Of a stretch of DNA of 48,531 bases, positions 35,458 through 44,911 are shown piece after piece. The translations under genes were made by a program, and so were the position numbers. This stretch comes from an uncultured Bacteroidales bacterium. GTDB lineage: Bacteria; Bacteroidota; Bacteroidia; Bacteroidales; Muribaculaceae. Position 1 is the stretch's first letter; each line of letters opens with the position of its first letter. The notes under the pieces are model-generated. The model saw nothing but the letters and a program-made list of their open reading frames with translations, did no database searches and was not told the DNA's origin. The stretch spans positions 1 to 48,531 of the forward strand of contig CANPDU010000025.1 in the NCBI GenBank assembly GCA_947573135.1, read 5' to 3'.

Positions 35458-36024
35458 TTACGCTTTGATGCGCTCAACGTAGCTGCCGTCGCGGGTATCG
35501 ATGCGCACTTTGTCGCCGATGTTGATAAAGAGAGGCACACGCACCTCAGCACCGGTCTCAACAGTCGCGGGTTTGAGTGTGTTGGTGGCGGTGTCGCCCT
35601 TGATGCCCGGTTCGGTGTATGTGATTTCGAGCACGACGCTGGTCGGCATCTCGCAGGTGAGGATAGTGTCGGTTGCGGCATGAACCATAGCTTCGCAGAT
35701 ATCACCTTCTTTGAGGAACTGCACGCCTTCGATGCTTTCGCCGGGGATGGCTACCTGTTCGAATGTTTCGGTGTGCATGAAGTTATAGCCCATATCGTCT
35801 TTGTAGAGATACTGGTAGGGACGGCGCTCTATGCGCACTTCGTCGACTTTCACACCCGAGTTCCAGGTTTTGTCGATGATACGGCCGGTCTTGACGTTGC
35901 GGAGTTTTGTGCGGACGAAAGCCGGACCTTTGCCGGGCTTAACGTGAAGGAATTCAACAATAAAGTAATAGTTGCCATCGATGTCGAGGCACATGCCATT
36001 CTTGAAATCAGCTGTAGTTGCCAT
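35458..36024 (-). CDS. efp: Elongation factor P
   Basis: Translation factor that rescues ribosomes stalled at polyproline stretches. The 188-residue protein has the three beta-barrel domains of EF-P. The loop that reaches the peptidyl-transferase centre is V-K-P-G-K32-G-P-A-F, with Lys32 equivalent to the E. coli modified Lys34. The C-terminal motif [19 protein letters not shown] is standard. No epmA/epmB genes are nearby. Confidence 0.97.
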   Translation of the reverse strand: MATTADFKNGMCLDIDGNYYFIVEFLHVKPGKGPAFVRTKLRNVKTGRIIDKTWNSGVKVDEVRIERRPYQYLYKDDMGYNFMHTETFEQVAIPGESIEGVQFLKEGDICEAMVHAATDTILTCEMPTSVVLEITYTEPGIKGDTATNTLKPATVETGAEVRVPLFINIGDKVRIDTRDGSYVERIKA

Positions 36025-36064
36025 AAAATGAATTGGTTGTATTATGCTTTGATTTATTTGGATG

Positions 36065-36072
36065 CAAAGTTA
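36065..36072 (-). promoter_or_regulatory. -7 box of efp
   Basis: TAACTTTG on the minus strand matches TAnnTTTG, about 40 nt before the ATG at 36024. A -33 TTTG was not found. Confidence 0.55.
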
Positions 36073-36145
36073 CTCATTTATTTTGAATTAAACGCACTCC
36101 CGAGACCGAATTTAGTCAGTTTTGCGTCTGTTAAACACAATCGAT

Positions 36146-36571
36146 TTATCTTTTTACGGGATTCGGTTCGAGACCTTTCCACTCCATCCTCGAAGATGTC
36201 AGATCTGTAACCATATAAGTTTCGTAAAAGAAACCGGGATCGTCGGCATCAACTTCATATGGCGTCAGTGTGATATCCAATATGCCATTGTTGCCTTGCG
36301 GACCGGCGGCATGCCAGTCATATTTGGCAGACGCCATATTTTCATTCTCTGAACCGTCTGCATTATAATATCTGACTTCAACAGTTCCGTAATTACTCCA
36401 GCCTTTTAAAGCCTCAAAATTATACACAGCTGTAAAATCATTGTTATCGTCGGCTGCCACTTCCCATATCCCTTTGATCAGTGACGGATCGAGAGTATCA
36501 TCGTCATCATCACATGCGCTGACGCCGCCCATAAACAACGGCAACATCAACAAAAGCAAATACTTTTTCAT
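36146..36571 (-). CDS. Small lipoprotein with lipocalin-like composition
   Basis: Exported lipoprotein of 141 residues, MKKYLLLLMLPLFMGGVSAC with lipobox Cys20 followed by five Asp, a typical tail after acylation. The mature part begins LIKGIWEVAADDN, a pattern often seen in lipocalin-like domain lipoproteins of Bacteroidetes, and contains several beta-strand-like stretches. Function unknown. The ATG at 36571 is chosen because it starts the signal peptide; a longer frame from 36619 overlaps the upstream gene. The 61-residue gene ends 31 bp upstream and is likely cotranscribed. Confidence 0.75.
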   Translation of the reverse strand: MKKYLLLLMLPLFMGGVSACDDDDDTLDPSLIKGIWEVAADDNNDFTAVYNFEALKGWSNYGTVEVRYYNADGSENENMASAKYDWHAAGPQGNNGILDITLTPYEVDADDPGFFYETYMVTDLTSSRMEWKGLEPNPVKR

Positions 36572-36602
36572 TTTGAATATATTAAATTGAATATATGTTA
36601 AT

Positions 36603-36788
36603 TCACTGTCGCGAAACATTAATACGCCGCAATGCTTCTTCTGCCGAAATTGTTATCGGCATTCCATCTTCATCAGCCACAATAACAGTTTCTCCAAGCT
36701 TTGCCTTACGCTCAAAGAGCAATCTTTGAGCTTTTCGGATACCCTCGGTTATTTTATCCAAACGAATTATCTCGTCTTGCTTTGACAT
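36603..36788 (-). CDS. Small 61-residue protein, antitoxin-like in size only
   Basis: Product MSKQDEIIRLDKITEGIRKA... with a charged helical N-terminus (about 1-33) and a short beta-rich end (ETVIVADEDGMPITISAEEALRRI). No signal peptide and no cysteine. A promoter box sits 20 nt before it. I do not recognise the family. The size and helix-then-strand layout recall small DNA-binding antitoxins, but the downstream gene is a lipoprotein and not a toxin, so that is not supported. Confidence 0.6.
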   Translation of the reverse strand: MSKQDEIIRLDKITEGIRKAQRLLFERKAKLGETVIVADEDGMPITISAEEALRRINVSRQ

Positions 36789-36808
36789 GAGCTTTTGATT
36801 TTAGATCG

Positions 36809-36816
36809 CAAATATA
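36809..36816 (-). promoter_or_regulatory. -7 box of the 61-residue gene and lipoprotein
   Basis: TATATTTG on the minus strand matches TAnnTTTG and ends 20 nt before the ATG at 36788. It is divergent from the receiver/PPDK promoter. Confidence 0.55.
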
Positions 36817-36888
36817 ATCATTATTTAAGCGGCTCAGGAATGAATAAGAGATTTTTTCAGAAAAAGATTCAGTTTGTAGGGTTATTAA

Positions 36889-36920
36889 TCCGCCAATGTC
36901 GGCATTTATGATTATCTTTG
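36889..36920 (+). promoter_or_regulatory. Promoter of the receiver/PPDK gene with an upstream dyad element
   Basis: TATCTTTG (36913-36920) is a full -7 match. Nine nt before it lies TCCGCCAATGTCGGC (36889-36903), which resembles the reverse complement of the first repeat unit upstream of the DUF4143 ATPase (TTCCGCCAAATGTCGGAA) and is in the same orientation relative to its promoter. It may be a shared operator. The longer frame starting at 36918 begins inside the -7 box and is not used. Confidence 0.55.
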
Positions 36921-36947
36921 CTTATTCTTATCAAGACCAGTGCTGAA

Positions 36948-39920
36948 ATGAACGAAGAAGCCCTAAGCCAACTATATCTCAAAGACACAGCATTCCAGAA
37001 GCTGATGCAGCGGCGCATCTTCAACGTCCTTCTCATAGCGTCGCCCTACGACGCCTTTATGATGGAGGAAGACGGACGCGTCGAGGAGCAACTCTACTTT
37101 GAGTATGTATCTCTCAATCTTAGTTCGCCGCCCCGAGTGACACGCGTGTCTTCATCGGCCGAGGCTGTGGCGGCCATGCGGACAGCCCACTTCGACCTGG
37201 TAATCACCATGCCGAGCATGGACATCTCAGAGACATTTTCAGGCGCGAGAGACATCAAAGCCGTCGATCCGACAATTCCGGTGGTGGTGCTTACGCCGTT
37301 CTCCAAGGAAGTGTCGCGGCGGCTCGAAAACGAAGATTTCACCCATGTCGACTATGTGTTCAGCTGGCTCGGCAACATGGATCTTCTTCTGGCAATCATC
37401 AAGCTGATCGAAGACAAGATGAACGCCGACGACATTACGGATGTCGGAGTGCAGATGCTTCTGCTGGTCGAAGACTCTGTCAGGTTCTACTCCTCGATCC
37501 TCCCGACGGTCTACAAATTTCTGCTCAAACAGTCGATGGTATTCTCGACCGAGGCGCTCAACGAGCACGAGCAGCGCCTGCGTATGCGCGGCCGCCCCAA
37601 AGTGATGCTTGCCCGCGACTATGAGGAAGCGGTCGAACTCTTTGACAAATACAAAGACAGTCTGCTCGGCGTGATCAGCGACGTGTCGTTCAAGCGCAAC
37701 GGCGAGAAAGACTCACAGGCCGGACTGAAACTTGCCGGCTACATCCGCGAGCAGTCGCCTTATCTGCCGATCATCATCGAGTCGAGCGACGTAGAGAACG
37801 CCGGCCGCGTCAAGCCGTTCAACGGTGTCTTTCTCGATAAAAACTCAAAAAAACTGCCCGTCGATCTCGGCGAGGCCATCATGGCCAACTTCGGTTTCGG
37901 TGATTTTATCGTGCGCGATCCGGCCACCGGCGAAGAGATCATGCGTCTGAAAGAGCTGAAAGACATGCAGAAAAACATCTTCGCCATTCCCGACGAGGCT
38001 CTGTTTCACCACGCTTCAACCAACGACATATCGCGATGGTTCTATTCGCGGGCACTGTTTCCTATCGCCGAAGTGATCAAGCAGCACCGCTTCCGTTCGC
38101 TCGACGAGGCTCCCGCCGTGAAGCAGCTGTTCTTTGACCTCATCGTGAAATACCGCAAGATGAAAAACCGCGGCGTCGTGGCCGTCTTCCGCAAAGACCG
38201 CTTCGACCACTACTCAAACTTCGCCCGAATCGGCGAAGGCAGTCTCGGCGGCAAAGGCCGCGGTCTGGCGTTTGTCGACTCGATCATCAAGAAAAATCCG
38301 ATATGCGATAACTTCTCCGGCGTCACGATCTCGATACCGCGCACGGTTGTGCTCTGCACCGATATTTTCGACGAGTTCATGGCTACCAACGGCCTCTATC
38401 CGATGGCGCTCAGCGATGCGTCCGACGAAGAGATACTCCGCGCGTTTCTGGCGGCAAAACTTCCCGAGCGCCTCATCGACGACTTCTATGCGCTCTTTGA
38501 GGTCGTCGACCGTCCGCTTGCCATCCGCAGCTCGAGTCTGCTCGAAGACTCGCATTACCAGCCGTTTGCCGGCATCTACTCCACCTACATGATCCCCTAT
38601 GACGAAAATCCCGACGAGCGGCTGCGCATGCTCGTTGAATCGGTCAAGGGAGTCTACGCTTCAGTTTTCTATCAGGCCAGCAAAGCCTACATGTCGGCGA
38701 CAAGCAATGTGATCGATCAGGAAAAGATGGCCGTGATTATCCAGGAAGTCGTCGGCGAGAACCACGGGCCCTACTATTTCCCGTCATTCTCGGGCGTCGG
38801 CCGCTCGCTCAACTATTATCCCATCGGCGAGGAGCGCACAGAGGACGGCGTAGCCGAAATTGCGGTTGGTCTCGGCAAATATATCGTCGACGGAGGCTTG
38901 AGTCTCCGCTTCTCGCCTGTCCACCCCGACAAGGTGCTTCAGACATCGACCCTCGATCTCGCTCTGCGCGACACTCAGAACGAACTGTATGTGCTCGGAC
39001 CGAACGACGCTTCGCTCGAAATGTCGGCCGACGACGGTTTCAACATCGTGCGTAAAGCGGTGCGCGACTTTGCCGGCACCGGCGCCCTGCGTTACCTTGT
39101 GTCGACTTTCGATCCTCAGAACGGCATCCTGATGGACTATGACGCACCCGGCCGAGGCCGCAAAGTGGTCACTTTTGCCAACGTGCTCCGCGACAAAGTT
39201 TTCCCGCTGGCTCCGGCTATCAATTTCATGCTGCGAGAAGGTCAGACCGAGATGCAGCGCCCCGTAGAGATAGAGTTTGCCGGCAACATATCGGCCGTGC
39301 CGTCGGCCGAAGGCATAAAAGGCCATATCTACTGGCTGCAGATACGCCCGATCATCGACAAGAAAGAGAATGTCGACGAAGCGGCTCTCAATGCAGCCGA
39401 CGAGGATCTTATACTCCGCAGCAACACTGCACTCGGCCACGGCAACCTCGACGGTATAAAGACAATCATCTATGTCAAGCCCGAAACATTCGACTCGCTC
39501 CATAACCCCGAGGTCGCTCTTGAACTGAACCGTCTCAACCGCGACATGGTCAGCCGGGGCGACGGTTATATACTGATAGGCCCGGGCCGCTGGGGATCAA
39601 GCGATCCGGCACTCGGCATACCTGTAAAATGGCCCGATATCTCAGGTTCGCGCCTCATCGTCGAGTCATCGCTCAACAATTACCGCATCGAACCGAGCCA
39701 GGGCACACATTTCTTCCACAACCTGACATCGTTCGGCGTAGGATATTTCACCATCAATCCTCACAGCGACGACGGCATCTACAACGTCGGCTACCTCGAC
39801 TCGCTTCCTGCCGTCTACGAGTCTGACCGCATACGCGTCGTCAGCTTCGACCATCCGCTGACCGTGGCCATTGACGGCCGCAAGGGCGCGGGAGTCGTGT
39901 TCAGGCCGGACAAAAAATAA
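36948..39920 (+). CDS. Receiver-domain/PPDK ATP-grasp fusion (PEP synthase-related)
   Basis: Cytoplasmic protein of 990 residues. Two receiver-like modules come first. The first (about 25-155) has DLVIT-M88 where the phospho-acceptor Asp is expected, so it is a pseudo-receiver. The second (about 170-300) has LLLVEDS, D245 in GVISD and a late Lys in FLDKNSK, so it could be phosphorylated. A PEP/pyruvate-binding ATP-grasp domain follows from about 428 (EGSLGGKGRGLAF; later LAIRSSSLLEDS). The swivelling His domain and PEP-barrel domain of true PEP synthase are missing, and the C-terminal 200 residues (IGPGRWGSSDPALGIPVKW) are separate. The activity is therefore uncertain. Confidence 0.82.
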   Translation: MNEEALSQLYLKDTAFQKLMQRRIFNVLLIASPYDAFMMEEDGRVEEQLYFEYVSLNLSSPPRVTRVSSSAEAVAAMRTAHFDLVITMPSMDISETFSGARDIKAVDPTIPVVVLTPFSKEVSRRLENEDFTHVDYVFSWLGNMDLLLAIIKLIEDKMNADDITDVGVQMLLLVEDSVRFYSSILPTVYKFLLKQSMVFSTEALNEHEQRLRMRGRPKVMLARDYEEAVELFDKYKDSLLGVISDVSFKRNGEKDSQAGLKLAGYIREQSPYLPIIIESSDVENAGRVKPFNGVFLDKNSKKLPVDLGEAIMANFGFGDFIVRDPATGEEIMRLKELKDMQKNIFAIPDEALFHHASTNDISRWFYSRALFPIAEVIKQHRFRSLDEAPAVKQLFFDLIVKYRKMKNRGVVAVFRKDRFDHYSNFARIGEGSLGGKGRGLAFVDSIIKKNPICDNFSGVTISIPRTVVLCTDIFDEFMATNGLYPMALSDASDEEILRAFLAAKLPERLIDDFYALFEVVDRPLAIRSSSLLEDSHYQPFAGIYSTYMIPYDENPDERLRMLVESVKGVYASVFYQASKAYMSATSNVIDQEKMAVIIQEVVGENHGPYYFPSFSGVGRSLNYYPIGEERTEDGVAEIAVGLGKYIVDGGLSLRFSPVHPDKVLQTSTLDLALRDTQNELYVLGPNDASLEMSADDGFNIVRKAVRDFAGTGALRYLVSTFDPQNGILMDYDAPGRGRKVVTFANVLRDKVFPLAPAINFMLREGQTEMQRPVEIEFAGNISAVPSAEGIKGHIYWLQIRPIIDKKENVDEAALNAADEDLILRSNTALGHGNLDGIKTIIYVKPETFDSLHNPEVALELNRLNRDMVSRGDGYILIGPGRWGSSDPALGIPVKWPDISGSRLIVESSLNNYRIEPSQGTHFFHNLTSFGVGYFTINPHSDDGIYNVGYLDSLPAVYESDRIRVVSFDHPLTVAIDGRKGAGVVFRPDKK

Positions 39921-39949
39921 GCAACCATTTAACAACTCCATAAATACAG

Positions 39950-41329
39950 ATGTCATTTTTTAACGCTATAAAAAAATCATTCGGTTTCGGCAGCGACGAT
40001 GTCGATGACGGGCTGCTCGACGACAGTGCCGACCAGCCGCAGAACCGGCTTCTGCAGGGCGCTTCAGGTGACAGTCCCGGCCGCAATGACGGGGGCAGTT
40101 CAGACGTCGATATCGATCCCGCTATGGTACATCGCATTTTCGATCATGTCGTCGAGACATTCAATCAGGCTCTGCCGGGATTTTTGAGTGAGGCTGTTGA
40201 TCCTGACACTCAACGCAAAAAGCTCTACGACGGGCTTGATTCGTCGATAAAAGACTATCTCGGCAATCTAGCCGACCGTATGCGCCGCCAATGTGAGACA
40301 CGCTGGGCCGACGAACAGATCTCTCTGCGCAGCGAGATGGAAAATCTCAAGGCCAGGACTCGCGAGATAGAGCAGCAGCGTTCCGACATTAAGGAGCAGC
40401 AACTCAGCGCCGACAGACAGCGCCGCGCACTCAATGACCGTGTCCATGATCTTGAAAACCAGATAGCAGTCTTCGATGCAGAGCGCGAGCAGCTCGACCT
40501 CGAGAACAAAAGTCTGGTCAACAAGCTGAAGGTCGCATCAGTCTATGAAGCTGATGTCGAGACACTAAGAAACGAACTCAATGATGCTAAAGCCGAAATC
40601 GTCGCCCTGCGCAACAATGCGGCCACGGATGAGGCCACATCAGCCGACACTCTGAAAGAACGTATCACCGAACTCGAACAAGAGAATGCCCGGCTGAACG
40701 GCGCTCTCGAGGAAGCTGCCGAAAAAGACCGTATCGCGACCGAGATGCTCAACGGTCTGCAGTCGAAAGCTTCGGCCGCACGCAGCGAGCTCGGATCGCG
40801 CGACGAAGAAATCGCATCTCTGAAAGCCCGACTTGCCGAGGCTCAGACTCTTAAAGCCGATATCGAGCAGCTCAACAGCCAGATAACAATGGTCGAGGAG
40901 GTGATCGACAAACGCGACCGCAAAATCGCAAAACTCAAAGAAACATGCGAGTGTCTGCGAAACGAAAATGCCTCGCTGCGCGAAACCATAGCCTCCAACC
41001 TGAGGCAGCATGCCGAGACGGAAGATACGCTCAGATCGCGCATCGCCGAACTTGAGGCTGATCCGACAACGCCTATCGTCAGCAGCGACCTTCACGACAC
41101 CCCGAAAAAAGAAGAGAAAGCAGAATCAAATACCGACGATACGCCCAAGATATCCGACGGTGATCTCGCCGCTATCGAGGAAAGTTTTGACAGCGCCGAC
41201 TGGATGCGCTCAGATCCGCCGATCACGCCCTCGATGAGGACAGGTGTAAGCGAAGCCGAGTTCGGCTATCAGGCTCCCGTCCGCAAGACTCCGCGTCAGG
41301 ACAACGACGCACAGCTGTCATTATTCTGA
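39950..41329 (+). CDS. Long coiled-coil protein
   Basis: Protein of 459 residues without signal peptide. After an acidic, low-complexity N-terminus (about 12-55) and a short globular region (about 55-110), residues about 110-360 form an almost uninterrupted coiled coil rich in Glu, Leu, Arg and Lys with heptad spacing (for example ELEQENARLNGALEEAAEKD). The last 100 residues are disordered and end DNDAQLSLF. That ending resembles a clamp-binding-type QLSLF peptide seen on partners of the DNA polymerase sliding clamp, an inference from the motif only. It lies 29 bp after the receiver/PPDK gene and is probably cotranscribed. Confidence 0.75.
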   Translation: MSFFNAIKKSFGFGSDDVDDGLLDDSADQPQNRLLQGASGDSPGRNDGGSSDVDIDPAMVHRIFDHVVETFNQALPGFLSEAVDPDTQRKKLYDGLDSSIKDYLGNLADRMRRQCETRWADEQISLRSEMENLKARTREIEQQRSDIKEQQLSADRQRRALNDRVHDLENQIAVFDAEREQLDLENKSLVNKLKVASVYEADVETLRNELNDAKAEIVALRNNAATDEATSADTLKERITELEQENARLNGALEEAAEKDRIATEMLNGLQSKASAARSELGSRDEEIASLKARLAEAQTLKADIEQLNSQITMVEEVIDKRDRKIAKLKETCECLRNENASLRETIASNLRQHAETEDTLRSRIAELEADPTTPIVSSDLHDTPKKEEKAESNTDDTPKISDGDLAAIEESFDSADWMRSDPPITPSMRTGVSEAEFGYQAPVRKTPRQDNDAQLSLF

Positions 41330-41372
41330 CTGATATTACAAAACAGGCTAATAAAAAAACCTCAACCCAATC

Positions 41373-43589
41373 ATGCATTCGATTTCAAGAAAAAATATCC
41401 TGTGCGCGGCCGCTATGGCGGTCGGCGCTCTTTCAGCAACGGCCGCGGGAGCGCGTTCACCCTATGTATCGGAAATCGCGCCCTATGTTTACCCTGAAAA
41501 TGCTCCGTCGGCTCCGTCAAATTTTGTCTATATGCCCGACGGACAAAGCTATCTCACCCTGTCGGCCGACCACACGGCGATCGTCCGCTATGACACAAAG
41601 ACAGGCAAAGAGATCGAAACATTTGTCGATCTGAAAAAAACACGTGAGACTACCCTCCCCGATATCGAAGGTTTCATCACAAGTGCCAATGCTTCGCAGC
41701 TGCTGCTCTACCGCAACGTCACTCCGATCTACCGCCGGTCATTCACGGCTGAATACTATGTCTATGAAGTGCGTTCGCGCCTGCTGCGTCCGCTCTCTGA
41801 CATCCACTCCGTGCAACGTTCGCCGATATTCTCGCCCAACTCACGCATGGTGGCTTTCGTAGGCACAGACAACAACATCCACATCAAGAAACTCGACTAT
41901 AAAACCGAAATAGCCGTGACCGAAGACGGCCGTCAGGGCGAGATCATCAACGGAGTCAGCGACTGGACCTACGAGGAGGAATTTTCGACGACATGCTCTA
42001 TGGCCTTCTCTCCCGACAACCAGACTCTGTGCTTTGTGAAATACAACGAAAGCAATGTGCCGACATACACACTGCCTATATACTCGGGAAGCTGCCATCC
42101 CGAAGAACGTTATGCAATGTACCCAGGTGTCTACTCCTATAAATATCCTGTCGCCGGCGAAAACAACTCGCGGGTCACGCTCCACAGCTACGACGTCGAG
42201 ACTCGCAAAGTCAAAGACATCGCCCTCGCCGACCCCAACATCGAATATATCCCCAACATACATTATGCTCCTGCCGGCGGAGTGCTCATCGTGCCGACTC
42301 TCAACCGCGATCAGAACCGTCTCGAGATCTACAGTGTCAACCCGAAATCGACAGTCGTCAAATCGATCTATGTCGAGCAGTCGGACGCATGGATCTCGCC
42401 CGAAACATATGAGGATATTCACTACGGCGACGACAGATTCACCCTGCTGTCAGACAAAAGCGGCTATACACACCTCTATCAGTACAGCTATGCAGGTGCA
42501 GAACTGAAACAACTCACTTCGGGAGATTTCGACGTCACGGCCTACTACGGCAGCGACGCGCTGGGCAACCACTACTTCCAGGCGGCGTCACCCACTCCGC
42601 TCAACCGCACGATAAAATGCATCGACAAGAAAGGGATAGTAAAGACAGTCAGCCCTGAAAACGGATGGTCGACAGCTTCGTTCTCGCCGTCCAAAGACTT
42701 CATGATCATCTGCCACAGCGACGCGAAGACTCCTCCGGTTCACACTCTGTGTAATGCCGCCGGCAAGAAACTGCGTGTCATGGAAGACAACGCGGCCTAC
42801 CGATCGCGCTACGAGGGCCGCATCCCGACAAAAGAGTTTTTCACCGTCGAGAGTGACGGCTATCAGCTCAATGCCTACATGATCAAGCCGCTCGACTTCT
42901 CGGAGTCGAAAAAATATCCCGTCGTCATGACCCAGTACAGCGGACCGGGCTCTCAGAGCGTTGTCAACCGCTGGCAGATGGACTTTGACTATTTCTATGC
43001 GATGAAAGGCTATATCGTTGTATGCATAGATGGCCGCGGCACAGGCGGACGAGGACGCAAATTCACCGATCTTGTCTACCGGCAGCTCGGTCACTATGAG
43101 ACCATAGACCAGATCAACGCTGCCAACCGGATCGCCTCACTGCCTTATGTCGACAAGAACAATATAGGCATCTGCGGCTGGAGCTACGGGGGCTACGAGG
43201 CTCTGATGTGTGCGACAGAGACCGGATCACCCTTCGCTGCTACCGTAGCCATCGCTCCGGTGACCGACTGGCGCTACTACGACACAGTCTACGCCGAGCG
43301 TTATATGCTTACCCCGCGCCAGAACGACGAGGGCTATCGTTTATCCGCACCCATCAACCGAACCACACGCCTCGCTTGTCCGTTATTGCTCATGTACGGC
43401 ACAGCCGACGACAACGTTCACCCTGCCAATACTCTCGAGTTTGTCTCCCGCCTGCAGAGTCAGGGCTTGCTATGCGATATGTTTGTTTTCCCAAACATGA
43501 ACCATTCGATCAACGGATGCAACGCCCGAGCCGTGGTTTACGCAAAAATGCTTGACTTTTTTGACAGGAACCTGAAAGTTAAACGCTAA
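41373..43589 (+). CDS. Dipeptidyl peptidase IV (S9 family)
   Basis: Exported serine exopeptidase of 738 residues that removes N-terminal X-Pro or X-Ala dipeptides. A signal peptide covers about residues 1-26. The N-terminal beta-propeller holds DWTYEEEF, carrying the Glu pair that binds the substrate amino terminus. The C-terminal alpha/beta-hydrolase domain has the nucleophile S604 in GWSYGG, an Asp at 679/680 in GTADDNVH and H711 in NMNHS. This set is diagnostic of DPP IV. Bacteroidales use such enzymes in the periplasm to handle peptides. It is 43 bp after the coiled-coil gene and 17 bp before the membrane protein. Confidence 0.95.
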   Translation: MHSISRKNILCAAAMAVGALSATAAGARSPYVSEIAPYVYPENAPSAPSNFVYMPDGQSYLTLSADHTAIVRYDTKTGKEIETFVDLKKTRETTLPDIEGFITSANASQLLLYRNVTPIYRRSFTAEYYVYEVRSRLLRPLSDIHSVQRSPIFSPNSRMVAFVGTDNNIHIKKLDYKTEIAVTEDGRQGEIINGVSDWTYEEEFSTTCSMAFSPDNQTLCFVKYNESNVPTYTLPIYSGSCHPEERYAMYPGVYSYKYPVAGENNSRVTLHSYDVETRKVKDIALADPNIEYIPNIHYAPAGGVLIVPTLNRDQNRLEIYSVNPKSTVVKSIYVEQSDAWISPETYEDIHYGDDRFTLLSDKSGYTHLYQYSYAGAELKQLTSGDFDVTAYYGSDALGNHYFQAASPTPLNRTIKCIDKKGIVKTVSPENGWSTASFSPSKDFMIICHSDAKTPPVHTLCNAAGKKLRVMEDNAAYRSRYEGRIPTKEFFTVESDGYQLNAYMIKPLDFSESKKYPVVMTQYSGPGSQSVVNRWQMDFDYFYAMKGYIVVCIDGRGTGGRGRKFTDLVYRQLGHYETIDQINAANRIASLPYVDKNNIGICGWSYGGYEALMCATETGSPFAATVAIAPVTDWRYYDTVYAERYMLTPRQNDEGYRLSAPINRTTRLACPLLLMYGTADDNVHPANTLEFVSRLQSQGLLCDMFVFPNMNHSINGCNARAVVYAKMLDFFDRNLKVKR

Positions 43590-43606
43590 AAAACGGTAAG
43601 CAAACT

Positions 43607-44899
43607 ATGTTTCAACATCATAAAATATCGACTGCGACAATACGGGGACTATGGAACAACTGGGCGTTGGCCTCAGGATCGGTCGCACTTGTCATGCTCT
43701 GCGCACTTTTCGTTCCGAAGACTATCCTTCCGGTTCTGCTGCTCGGCGTAGCTTATGCGCTGATGTCAAAAATGAAGGCGGACCATTCACGCAGCAAGAT
43801 GGGGGCCTGCTACCTCGTGCTGTGGGTCATGGCAATCACCCTGTTCTGGTCGGCCATCATCATGCTGCTGATCAATCTGCTTTATGCCAAATGGTTATTC
43901 GGAGGTCTGCTGTCACTCGAAGCGTTCAATCCGCGCCATCCGTATGTGTGCAGTCTCATAATCTTTCCCGTCGCGCTGGCAGTCAGTATCTATTTCCTGA
44001 TACGCGGTCTGAAATCAAAAATATGCCGCGACTGTCAGGCACGCTTCGGCTACTATGACCCATCCAATTTTGTAGCGGCCCTGTATTACCGCGAAGCCCG
44101 CTATCAGCTCAGAATGCTGATCTGGCTGTCGCTCATACTCAGCATAGTAGACTGGGCCTACTACTATCTGTTCTATATCAACGTCAACTTCAACAAGCCC
44201 GACAAGTTTTATTTCATAATCATGCCGATAGCCGTCTATCTGCTGTCGCTTGTCTATATGTCGGTGCGCTATATGTCGATGAGTGAGGATCTTCTCAACC
44301 ATAAATCAAACCGCGGACTGCGCCCGATGATGACTGTCATCCGCTTCCTCGTGTTCTCGGGTGACAGAATTTTTCTTACTGAAGGCACAGACGAACTTGT
44401 CGACACGCCGGCACAGCTGATAGTGCCGCGCCGAGACCAGATGTCGGCAGAAGACGCTTCGGAAAGCTTCAAAGACATATCAGGCATAAGTGACGCCGAG
44501 ACACGTTATCTCTACACCGACACCGGATATCTCAACGGCGCTAACGTGCTTCATTACGCCGTGTTCATACCCGAGGAGACTACCGGCACCGGCAAGCTGA
44601 CAGGAGAGTGGTGTTCCATCGACAAACTCGACCGATGGCTCAAGGCCGGAGCTCTCGCTCCGCTGCTGCTGCGCGAGATAAACCGCATCTACCATGTCAC
44701 CATGGCATGGAAAACCTACGACCGCAACGGCAACCGGCTATACCCGATTAAAAACTACCAGCCGACCTTCCGTCTGCGTGATCTCAAGAAATGGGATGTC
44801 GACTACAGTGACATACACTGGCTCGACGTGGCGACAAACAACGAAGACAAACCGTTCTTCAGACTCCGTCGTTTCTGGCGGAAAAATTTCCATCACTGA
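43607..44899 (+). CDS. Multi-pass membrane protein of unknown function
   Basis: Protein of 430 residues. About six hydrophobic segments fill the first 225 residues (near 18-37, 40-54, 68-92, 113-134, 168-192 and 200-222), with a Cys-x2-Cys pair (ICRDCQARFGYYDP) on the loop after the fourth. The C-terminal half (about 230-430) is soluble and ends in basic residues (RLRRFWRKNFHH). I do not recognise the family. It sits between DPP IV and miaA with 17- and 12-bp gaps, so it is probably in the same transcript. Confidence 0.75.
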   Translation: MFQHHKISTATIRGLWNNWALASGSVALVMLCALFVPKTILPVLLLGVAYALMSKMKADHSRSKMGACYLVLWVMAITLFWSAIIMLLINLLYAKWLFGGLLSLEAFNPRHPYVCSLIIFPVALAVSIYFLIRGLKSKICRDCQARFGYYDPSNFVAALYYREARYQLRMLIWLSLILSIVDWAYYYLFYINVNFNKPDKFYFIIMPIAVYLLSLVYMSVRYMSMSEDLLNHKSNRGLRPMMTVIRFLVFSGDRIFLTEGTDELVDTPAQLIVPRRDQMSAEDASESFKDISGISDAETRYLYTDTGYLNGANVLHYAVFIPEETTGTGKLTGEWCSIDKLDRWLKAGALAPLLLREINRIYHVTMAWKTYDRNGNRLYPIKNYQPTFRLRDLKKWDVDYSDIHWLDVATNNEDKPFFRLRRFWRKNFHH

Positions 44900-44911
44900 T
44901 CTGTCACGGCG

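Noticed and set aside
36918-36947. TTG start for the receiver/PPDK gene
   Set aside because: The TTG lies in the -7 box itself; the ATG at 36948 is more plausible.
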